This document shows positions 55,592 through 64,000 of a stretch of DNA of 64,000 nucleotides, piece after piece. The stretch is from the NCBI GenBank assembly GCA_001599595.1, contig BCHH01000009.1, forward strand, positions 1,401,774 through 1,465,773, given 5' to 3'. The translations under genes and the position numbers were made by a program. How positions within the stretch are numbered: position 1 is the first letter of the stretch; each line of letters opens with the position of its first letter. The notes under the pieces are model-generated. The model saw only the letters and a list, made by a program, of their open reading frames with translations. It was not told where the DNA came from and made no database searches. This DNA comes from Beverwykella pulmonaria (taxonomy: Eukaryota > Ascomycota > Dothideomycetes > Pleosporales > Melanommataceae).

Positions 55592-58142
55592 AGGGCCGAG
55601 GAGTTAGTAAACATACTTCAGCATATTTGTCGCGGAAATCTTGGATTCGGGTTTGGCATTACGCATGAAAATATACCCCCTTACACTCCACTTCCACTTT
55701 CAGGATAGCATCGTTTGCGTCCCAGTGCATAGGTTCTGAGCTGTGAGACTTGGCTGTGGAATGTTGTGGAAGGGAATACACAAGAACTCCATAATTTGTT
55801 ATCGTCGGAGTTGTCGTAGCTGGGTAAGTATTCTGTCGATGAAATCCAGACGCCGGGGACATCGAATTTCTTGCCTTAGTATTTAGAGTCAGTGTAGTAG
55901 GAACGGAATCACAAGACCTGATGCAAACCCATTTGTACCGTTGCCTGGATGATAAGATCAGACCCAGAATCTTAAATCGACTCCTTCAGTGCTTTCGGAG
56001 TCAGACAAGGAAGAGACGCTTCATCACACATCTCGAACCAAACTTTAGTGATTTCAGAGGCCACTCTAAGGTTCAGAGACACATGTAAATTCCGGGAGGC
56101 ACATTTGTAACATAGAAAAGGCAATATATGTACCGATATGGATAGTTCTTATTACTCTCAAAGAATTTTCCAATCAAGTTAAAGCTCCAGGGTGTTTCAC
56201 CCGGCTTCCTGTCAATTGAAGTTGGATGACGGAGCCACCACATGGGATGACTATCCACTCGTTTCTAAAATAATTCGAGCTCCGCACAAAACCCAGCACC
56301 ATGTCGGAGATCAGCAATTACTTCAAGAGAGAGCACGTGAAGGAGGCCCATACTGTTGTAGGAGGAATGTTTTGATATCACCAAGTATGGAAAAGCTCAC
56401 AGCAGTCTGAAGCATCGCCGGTTCATCCGTTAGTTTTAAGAAAATAGAAGGAGACGTCTCATAACGTTGCAGAAGTTCGAGTTTTAGTGTTGAGAAAGAG
56501 GGTCAGTTTTGATCTAATCCGTCATTCCAGAGGCATACCCGGATTTGGTCTCATTTTTAGGAAACATAGAGAAGAGGAACAGATAGAAAAAAAGAACTTC
56601 CAGAAATCGGGCATATACCCATATAATTTTTATCCAAGACTCTCTAGATCCGAACAACACATAACATAGGGTCAATCGACAAGCACTAGAAACAAGGATA
56701 AAGAAGACAGCTCATATAAGAGGCGCTGTTTGGTCTTAATTTGGGGGGTAAATTTGAGTGGTGGGGCGATCTGGAGGCATGAGTTTTACAAGAATCTTTT
56801 TGATGGGGCCAGGACGTACCAGATGGAAGTAGAATTAATAGTCACTACATATAACCTTTTGTATCTTATTTGGATATACTCTTAGGCAACGGGTAGTCTC
56901 AAAATCAAAGAGCGTTAGCAAATACTGCTAGCCTTTAGAGATAGGAAGAAGGGGACGGTTTATGTTCTGACAGTAAATGCCTTGGCGTTTTGGAGTGTTC
57001 TAACTACCCTATGCCGCAGAACAGCGCCATTTAGCCAATGTCTGCGTCTTTGGAAAGAAAATAAGTTGACAGCGAGGAACATGTCAATGTCCACGATGGA
57101 CTCACAGACGGAAAGAAAAAGACAGTCCATGCTCCGACATAGTATCCATCACAATGCTGAACTATGTTTGTAAATACGACCAGCAATCAATAGATATGCA
57201 TATCAAGTAGATCTTTATGGACAGAAGTAGGAATGAAGTAGAGGAGAGGCTCAGAAACAATTCGTGTACAGTATGCCAGGCAGAATGTGGTGAATAAGTG
57301 TGTAAGATACCAACAGCGCGGAACATGGTGATGTTTAGGAGCTGCTCATAGCCAGGAAGAAGACAGCCACACATGCATTGATTTTGTTCGGGCTTTGCGT
57401 CGTAGGGGCACAATCCAACAACCCAGGCACATGTTATAGGAATTCACGTAGCGGGAATCAAATGCAGAGAAGTGTCGAACCCACTTTATCCGCCCGCCCG
57501 TGTCTTTTATTGTCAAACAGTCCACTACTCACCAACACTCCAATCTCAATTTCACTGCAAACATGAATAGCGGGGTTTAAAATTTCAGAGAGGCACTGTG
57601 CTTTTGTATGTAGAGAAGAAGCGAAGAAGGAGAGGAGAGGAGAGGAGAGGGCGGTATTATATAGCTAGCTTCCGCATTGTCCTAGAGAAAACCGGGGAAG
57701 ACAGAGTAAGCAGTTGGTTTCATGCTAAGCTGCTTGAAGGGGGCAAACACCTAAGAGACAGCGTGCACCGTAGTTAAAGTGACAACTTACGAAAAACGAG
57801 CCCGTCCTCTAGGAACAAATGAGTGACAACAGACTGGAATGTTAAGTAAAGCGCAGAAAGGGCTGAGGAGCAAAGAATGTAGTGAAAGTGGAGATGGGAC
57901 TACGGAAGTGGACCTAAAACCAAAGCGCGGTGATGGTAGTGCGCTAAGGAGACACAGAGGACATGCTGAGCGCGCACTTAAAAGTATGCCGCCAACGCTA
58001 AAATGCAAGACATGTACTTGATCGCAAGGCTAGAAGTGTGTTCAGAATCGTAAATGCATGCAGCAGCCGTGAAAACATAACAACCTTCAAAACTTTTCCA
58101 TCTCCGCTGCCCCATCATCAGATTTTAATCAGCTCCAGATTA
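55592..58142. other. 2.5-kb stretch without a recognisable gene
   Basis: This gap is far larger than those between its neighbours. Short open frames exist on both strands, but none has a family motif, codon pattern or intron layout that convinces. A (GGAGA)n tract lies at about 57629-57650. The base composition is moderately AT-rich, without an evident transposon end. A non-coding RNA, a lost gene or old repeat DNA are all possible. Confidence 0.5.
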
Positions 58143-59153
58143 CTACTCCAACCTCCCCATCAACTCCTTCCTAACCTTGGTATTAACCACCCCCCCGACC
58201 CCAAACGCAGGGATAATCCTCCCCATCCTGGCAAATGCACTCTTCGCCCAATCCCTCGCGACCCTACTCGCGCGTTCCTGCCACCTGACCCCCTCGCGAT
58301 TATACATATCCAATCCCAGCAAATGCAGCGGCGTGCTCACGATCTGCACCGCGGCCGGCGTTACAAATTGCGCTACACTCGCTGCCCCGACGTATTTCTT
58401 CATTTCCGCCCCCATCTGTTTCTCGAGGGAGGGTGCGAGGAGCGGTGGGAGGTTGAAGGAGGCGAAGATGGTGAGGCAGTCTCTTACGGTAAAGAGGGCG
58501 AATGTGGGGAGGGGGACGGGCCGGGAGGGACCTGTAGAGCCGAAGAGCTGCGTGAAGCGGTTATCTTTATATAGGCACAGCGCAAGGTTCGACGTCGAGG
58601 TTGCGACGAACTTCGATGTTCCGGCTGTGGTCGAGGTGATGGGCTCGCAGGACATGGTCGAGGACGCGGTGTCGATTGAGTTTGCGGTGAAGTAGGTACC
58701 GAAATACAACATCTAGCATATATATTAGAAGGAGGTAGAGAGGAAGGGAGGAGTGAGGGAACGAACGTAGATTAGTGCAAACGGCTTGCTCCCCAAAAAC
58801 CGATGCGGCCTCAATATCAACTCATTCAGACTCATCTTCAAGCTCTCACCCAGCGTGTTTCTCCCGCTCGCGTTCTCAATGATCCCCTTATCGATCATCG
58901 TGATAATGGGCGCGACGAGGACGCCAGCGGCGCTAGCAGCAAGCGCGTCAGCGCCGATTCGCAGGCCGAGCTTCGACGTGTTCCAGCTCTTCATCTCCAA
59001 GTCGGTGGTCGCCATGACGGGCTTCGGGAGCGCAGATATATTTGGTGTGGGCAAAGGCAGTGCGGCCAAGCTCGCCGGCCCAGCAGCACTCCTGATCTCC
59101 GTCTGCTTCACTTGGCTTTGCTGTTTGTGCCCTCCGCCTCTTTCTTCCCCCAT
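58143..59153 (-). CDS. conserved fungal membrane protein, function unknown
   Basis: The product is a 318-residue protein. Exons on the minus strand fit 59153-58767 and 58712-58143, around a 54-nt intron. The N-terminal 40 residues are polar and weakly basic and could be a mitochondrial targeting region. Hydrophobic stretches follow in LAASAAGVLVAPIITM, PFALIYMLYFGTYFTANSID, LPTFALFTVRDCLTIFASF and AAVQIVSTPLHLLGLD. Prolines and conserved-looking RPHRFLG and RDC motifs sit at the helix ends. The arrangement recalls fungal mitochondrial carrier-like proteins, but I do not recognise a PxD(E)xx(K/R)x signature, so no function is given. An alternative start is the inner ATG beginning MATTDLEMKSW. 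Confidence 0.75.
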
Positions 59154-59615
59154 TGCAGCTTCCTCCGATGGTTGATGAACTCACGCTTCCTGCGCTGCAT
59201 GTATATGCTCTCACGAGAGGCGTTAAATGAAGAGATTGCGTGAGCCTGGGCAACCGGCGGGCACCTGCGGGTAGGCGGTGGTGTTATGTGGAGGAAGTAG
59301 TGGTGAGGTGAGACAAAATTATTTGTGAGCTCGGCTTAAAGAGCGGTTGTCGGAGGAAAGAGCACCGATTCTATGCGAGGGTCCAAGCACTAACTATTTA
59401 CATGTCCACACTTATTTTTGAAGACACACATTTAGGGGCCCTGGCAGAACTGTTCCTAGTAGTAAAATGTAAAATCTTAGTGTGATATGTTTATGTTGTT
59501 CCACACGCAAGCAAAAAGACTCTTCCGCCCACCCAACAGCCACTTCCCCCACACTTCCATCCATCGTCCAATCTACCGCAAGACCTCACAAACCCCCCAA
59601 AAAAACCGTGGATAG
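59154..59615. other. gap before the tRNA gene
   Basis: The promoter of the preceding minus-strand gene and the 3' flank of tRNA-Leu lie here. A short T-run that could end Pol III transcription follows the tRNA on the minus strand: the plus strand has CCCCCCAAAAAAACC at about 59594-59607. Confidence 0.45.
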
Positions 59616-59730
59616 TGACAAGAGTGGGATTCGAACCCACGAAGGTTTCCCCATATGAATGAGTTACGCTGTGTGATGTACAGCAAGCTTTCGCTTGAGT
59701 CATACGCCTTAACCGCTCGGCCATCTTGTC
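59616..59730 (-). tRNA. tRNA-Leu(CAA) with a 34-nt intron
   Basis: The acceptor stem GACAAGA (59730-59724) pairs fully with TCTTGTC (59623-59617), with discriminator A at 59616. The D-arm reads GCCGAGCGGTTAAGGC, containing box A, and the T-arm GGGTTCGAATCCC contains box B. The anticodon stem TATGA pairs with TCATA across the loop CTCAAG, giving anticodon CAA. The intron fits 59693-59660, just after position 37, where nuclear tRNA introns sit. A long variable arm, as expected for class II tRNA-Leu, lies between the stems. Confidence 0.95.
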
Positions 59731-60827
59731 GTGGTGATACTTTGGAATTTTCAGAAATTTATGTTGATTATGTAGTGAATAATAACGCTGGCAGTCAGCA
59801 GAGAGCGCTCAAGGCAGAGGAACGAACGCTGAAAACTGTAGAGGGGGATAGTCGGCTAGTTGGCCATGGGCCACGGTAGTTCCAATGCAAAGCGTGGCCA
59901 GGAAAACAGGACGTGGCTGAGTGCTACGCCACAGTAATTACCAATCAAGCACTAATTACCTCAGTACGTAATGCAAGCCAACAGGAAACATGTGTGAACA
60001 GGGGTAGAAAAAAACAACTTAGCGCAAAAGCGGGGACGAGAGGGAAGTGTGAATGAAAACTAGGATGTACCCTATGTTCGCCTCCACTTACCATAGCAAG
60101 CAGTTTCTCACGACAACGAGCTGTCGAGTGTGCGTAAATACACAGTAGTTGGATTCTTATTAGTTCCAAAGCAATATAGGTGGATATCGAGAACTGGTAG
60201 AATTCACACTATCACGTCCGGGGAAGAAGTTAATCACAAAAGAAGATCAGCAGTGTAAATGGTACCACTTGTCCATTCCGTGATCTCACATAACCAGTCC
60301 TTTCATCAAGCCATTCATCAACCCTCGCCATCCTTGGATTACATGACTAACATCCAGCCTAATGTCATCACCCACACATCCCCCATTCATCGCCATCCAC
60401 CCGCCTACCCATTCATGTATTCCACCTTCTCACTTCCCCCTCCCTCCACCACCACCACCACCACCGCCACCGCCACCGCCACCGCCATCACCACACAACC
60501 AAAGCCGATTAAAAAAAATCCCTAAAAACACAGACCCAGGGGAATAAAGGGAATTCCATACACCATGATGCACCCGAAGAACAAGCAGCAAACGCCCCTC
60601 CACCAATTCCGCCACGTTTTCAGATCAACGCCGTGAAAAAGTTGAAAGACGTAAAGAATGCCGAGAAATAATTCTCGACCAGGAGAAGAGAAAGGGATGG
60701 TTCAGAAGTGAATGCCCAAGATACTACCATCCTTCATCATTCATCAAATTCATCCCAAACCCATCTCCATCCATTACCGTTAAAGAACGAGAGGGCTGAA
60801 AGAAAAAAAATTTCATGCAACGCGTGT
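59731..60827. other. stretch downstream of the BEM1 gene
   Basis: No gene is seen. It contains the microsatellite at 60446-60492 and the presumed 3' end of the polarity scaffold gene. Confidence 0.5.
60446..60492. repeat. (CCA/CCG)n microsatellite
   Basis: The run is (CCA)n passing into (CCACCG)n over about 47 bases. It is outside any supported coding region. Confidence 0.9.
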
Positions 60828-62931
60828 TCATCTTGCTGTAGTAACCGACAGAGTCAATTTCGGATTTCTCTCCACTGCAATTGCCAGATCTTCGTCGTTC
60901 TCGATGGGATAAAACTGTCCTTCGATCTCGTCTCGATATTCAACAGCCAGGTCTTCATCTTTGCTCTCCTCTGGCTTTTCTAATGCTCTACGCTCCTTTA
61001 ATTTGTTGTAGAGGTCGACAAATTTCAAGCTTATTGGCATGCGGATAACCACGCAGTTGTCTTCTTCGAACCATACTTTAATCTTTAGCGCGGAATTCGT
61101 TCCAGTATTTGTGGCCCCCATCGAAGAGGTAGACACGCCAGAGTTCTGGTGCTGCATTGATGGTGGAGCATTAAGCCCTCCGTACGACTGGCTCGTGACT
61201 GACTGAACACGCTGGTGGTTCGGGAAGTTCCCTCCTGTTGAGTAAGGAGTCTGTGGGGTTGTGGCCTGGAGCTGATCGGCCGAGGACTGTCTCGAGGCTC
61301 CTTGTGATGGGTCGGATGACTGTCCTGACGTTTGGGACAAGCGGTACTCTTCGGCTGCCACCACGTCGGGATCTATCTCGTAGTCTCCCTGTCTCGGGGC
61401 GAAGAAGCTCTTCACAAGCGGTCCGTTCGTAATGTGTGATCCGAGCTTAAGCAAATTTTTGATATAGTCATCTAGATTGGCGCGGCGTCCGTTAGAGATG
61501 TTGTCCGTGACGTAAGTGACTGGGCCTGGCATGAAGGGCAATGTTCGCTCGCTCGATCCGCTGGTGCCGGCCTCGACGGGATAAGTCGCAATCAGCTGGA
61601 TCTGTAAATCGTAAAAGTCTTGATACAGGCGCTGCAGTTCCCAGTGTCGGCCATCTTCCATTTGGCATTCAATGATGAACCAGAAGATGTCATCTGCGAA
61701 GCAGTATCGAGGAACGCAAGCCTTAACGGGTGCAAGAAGGTTAGAATCCGATGCACTAAACTGGCCTGGATTCTGGTACTGTGAGTTGTTTCGCGCATGC
61801 GCAGGAGCCTGCAAACGAACCCTGGTTAGCATGTTTTCGGAAAATGTCTGATTAGGCAAAACTCACCCCATTGCCTTGAGCGAGTCCACCATTCGTGCTG
61901 CCACCTGCCTGACTCTTCCCGCCTAAGCTCATTCTCTCCATACCCTGTTGGAGCGTCTGTTGCGAATTGGTTTCCAGTTTGCCCAATGGGATGCTTCCGT
62001 TTTTGTAATCAGCTGCCATCTTCTTCCACTCTTCGACCTTGGGCACACCCGCCCGCTGGACGGCGTCTTGGGCATCGGATACTGGCATTCCGGTGGTCAT
62101 GTCTCTTATCTCGATGAAGGATACGGGGATCAAGCCGGGTCCGCCGAGGCGGGTGATGGGCTTTGCGACGAACCACTCGGGGTTGGACTGTGCGATGACG
62201 ATAATGGCCTCCCCCGCTTTGGCCTCGAGCTCGTCGGGCCGCTCTGCTTTGAAGTCGTACATGACCATGCCGTAGACCATTGCACCCGAGCCTTTGGCAA
62301 GGGCCTTGGACATGCGCATCGGCTGCGCCATCGTGCCGTCGGAGTTGCTGGGACTTGTGATGGATCGCTCTTGATAGCCCGAGTCGTGCGGCGCTGTGGC
62401 TGGTTGACTTGGCGGTGCGGATGTTGTCGAGCTGCCGCTGTCGCGCACCGTCTTACCAACGGGTTCAAAGTAGGTGACTGGGACGAGCCCGCGCGTGCCG
62501 TGGAGCGGGTTGCACGCCTCGTACCAGTCTGAGTCGTTTTCTCGTCCGACAACGTGGAGGAAGTCGCCTTGCGAAAAGCTGAGATAACCAGACTGCGGGT
62601 TGGGGTCGGGCGCGGAGTAGTCGTAGAGGGCTTTAATGACCTATTCGCAAGCAAAAGCAGGTAGTCAGCTAAGTGGGAGAGAAGCCCACGACGCCACGCT
62701 GCCTGGAGGCAGCACGGCGGGGTAGGTGGGCCTTCCAGGGGGGCAGGAACGACTCACCTTCTTTGGCGGCACGATGGCTATCGCGTCCTTGGGCGGTATT
62801 GAGATATGATGCGGCCGGCTGTCTTTCTCTCCTTTCATAGACCTGCGGAACTGGAGGGAGGCGTTAGTTGGGAACTACACAGCGTGACTCGGCGCGAACA
62901 CCCAAGCGAGAGGCGGGCGACAAACCTTCAT
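60828..62931 (-). CDS. BEM1: Bem1/Scd2-type polarity scaffold (SH3-SH3-PX-PB1)
   Basis: The product is a 617-residue adaptor that brings Cdc42, its GEF Cdc24 and PAK kinase together at growth sites. Exons on the minus strand fit 62931-62926, 62850-62758, 62640-61867 and 61808-60828. The first coding exon is only ATGAAG; it joins TTCCGCAGG to give MKFRRSMKGEKD, a typical Bem1 start. SH3-1 (about 34-95) begins VIKALYDYSA with DWYEACN. SH3-2 (about 152-215) has YGMVMYDFKAE, NPEWFVAKPI and GLIPVSFIEI. The PX domain (about 318-440) contains RYCFADDIFWF and the YQDFYDLQ region. The PB1 domain at the C-terminus starts LKIKVWFEEDNCVVIRMP and has the acidic PIENDEDLAIA motif, which binds Cdc24. In filamentous fungi this protein also supports NADPH oxidase and hyphal fusion. 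Confidence 0.94.
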
Positions 62932-64000
62932 CGTGTCGGCGAGGTGCGGAAGCTGCGCGGTATCGAAGTGAAAGGCGACGACGAGGTTAGGATGCAGCAG
63001 ACGAGCGTGCTGGTGTGATGGCGAGTGAGAGGTGGTGACAAGGATGGAAATCTCTCCGGCAGATTGGCTTTGCAGTCCACGGTCCACGGTGGGTGCGAGG
63101 GCGGGAACCTTGGAAATGAGGGCCGTGCTGCTGGTGAACGTGGATAGTGATTGACCTCAGCCGCGATGCTGTCACAAGGCTGGCTGTAATGGCGTCCAGG
63201 TGCGAGTAGTAGTGAAATACAAATGCGCAACGTATTTGTCTTTATTTCGGAGTCGCCAGCGCTGCGCCACTGGTCTTCTTTGATCAGAGTCCACACCCGG
63301 GCTCCAGCTCCACACGCAACGCTGCCCCAGCTAGCTGCTAGGCGATGCAGGAACTCCAGCGCTGTCAGGCGCCGAAGTCTGCTATTATGCCATGCCATGT
63401 CGCGCGAATTACGCTCTCTCGTCCAATCGCAGGCTCGACATTTCTCGGCATCCTGTGAACACGTTCTGCACGCAGCGCCTATCGGCGTGTAAATGCTACT
63501 CATGCACACAGCCCTATCAACTCAGCCAACGCAAGTCCGCTAGCAAGTCCGCTCCGCTGCCCAGTGGGACAGAAAATGGCAAATGCATCACGGTCACGCG
63601 CACGCGCGCTGAACATTTTGAAAATATTTGTGAACCAATGTTTCATTAACTATCGCGTCCGTCACTCACGCCTCCAACTCCAGAAGCGGCAAGGGAGCCG
63701 TTGGCGACAGTCCAGGCTGAGCTAGCAATCCCAGCACTGGACGAATCACGATCCCAAGGCTCTTCTCGCCAACTCCATTGGCCTTCATGCAGCGCGTCGA
63801 AAACTCCACAAAGAATACTCTGCACGTGAGCCATAAACACGCAAGAACGCATTGCCGCCCAACTGAATTAACGCCGTGCCGAATCCTGGTAGCCAGGCCT
63901 AGATGTTGATGTGATTGTTCGATATGCGCAATCGCGAGCGCTCGCCAGCGTGACTCACGGATAGATACTTGCCTTGATGGGAAAAGGACATGTCAATGCT
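62932..64000. other. promoter of BEM1 and possible partial gene at the window edge
   Basis: The first several hundred bases are the upstream region of BEM1. A minus-strand ATG at 63991 begins MSFSHQGK, and an open minus-strand frame of 68 codons lies at 63852-63646. Together they could be the first exons of a gene that reads towards BEM1, but no family was recognised and no reliable splice layout could be built. I leave it uncalled. Confidence 0.3.

Noticed and set aside
57629..57650. GGAGA repeat resembling the CT-rich tract at 49704-49730 in inverse orientation.
   Set aside because: Both are simple low-complexity tracts; similarity is expected without common origin.
60430..60615. Gly-rich minus-strand frame over the CCA/CCG microsatellite.
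   Set aside because: Its translation is only the microsatellite; there is no other support for a gene.
63646..63852. Minus-strand open frame of 68 codons near the right edge.
   Set aside because: Ser/Ala-rich with no family signature; it may be an exon of a gene running in from the right edge, but the splice layout could not be settled.

Overview
This window looks like nuclear DNA of a filamentous ascomycete (Pezizomycotina, quite possibly Dothideomycetes; the class is an inference). The genes carry many 47-90 nt GT-AG introns, and the families are typical of such fungi: HET-domain proteins, a HET/NB-ARC/TPR NOD-like receptor, a PDR-type ABC pump, a Zn2Cys6 regulator, Hos3-type HDAC and a Bem1 scaffold. 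A Ty1/copia element with 133-bp LTRs is present. All exon coordinates were worked out by eye from reading frames, splice signals and family conservation, and no transcript data were available.

The left two thirds (about 1-42.8 kb) are accessory in character. At 0.46-5.1 kb a HET/NB-ARC/TPR gene broken by three nonsense codons lies between two diverged inverted repeats. A secreted GH16-type protein, an HSL-family esterase and an unrecognised conserved protein follow, then a decayed protein kinase. From 11.1 to 21.9 kb there is a run of five genes that reads as a small catabolic cluster: Zn2Cys6 regulator, PuuE/cyclic-imidase-type hydrolase, 14-TM MFS transporter, amidase and a benzaldehyde-lyase-like ThDP enzyme. 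The imidase plus amidase pair recalls the hxnM/hxnN step of fungal nicotinate catabolism. Next come a secreted M28 aminopeptidase, an F-box-like protein, a full-length PDR ABC transporter and an epoxide hydrolase. A copia retrotransposon with LTRs identical by eye and a 5-bp target duplication sits about 0.2 kb upstream of the epoxide hydrolase start. An intact HET-domain gene closes this part.

The right third (about 43-63 kb) is housekeeping. It holds queuine tRNA-ribosyltransferase (eight coding exons, one only 10 nt), a Hos3-type histone deacetylase, a multi-pass membrane protein (probably DUF1774), AP-1/AP-2-type beta-adaptin, EMC4, an unidentified membrane protein, an intron-containing tRNA-Leu(CAA) and the Bem1/Scd2 polarity scaffold, whose first coding exon is 6 nt.

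The observations most worth following are the inverted-repeat-flanked NLR with near-identical 126-bp TPR units, the imidase/amidase/ThDP cluster, the copia element primed by an internal half of initiator tRNA-Met, and the micro-exon that encodes the DSGG motif of tRNA-guanine transglycosylase.
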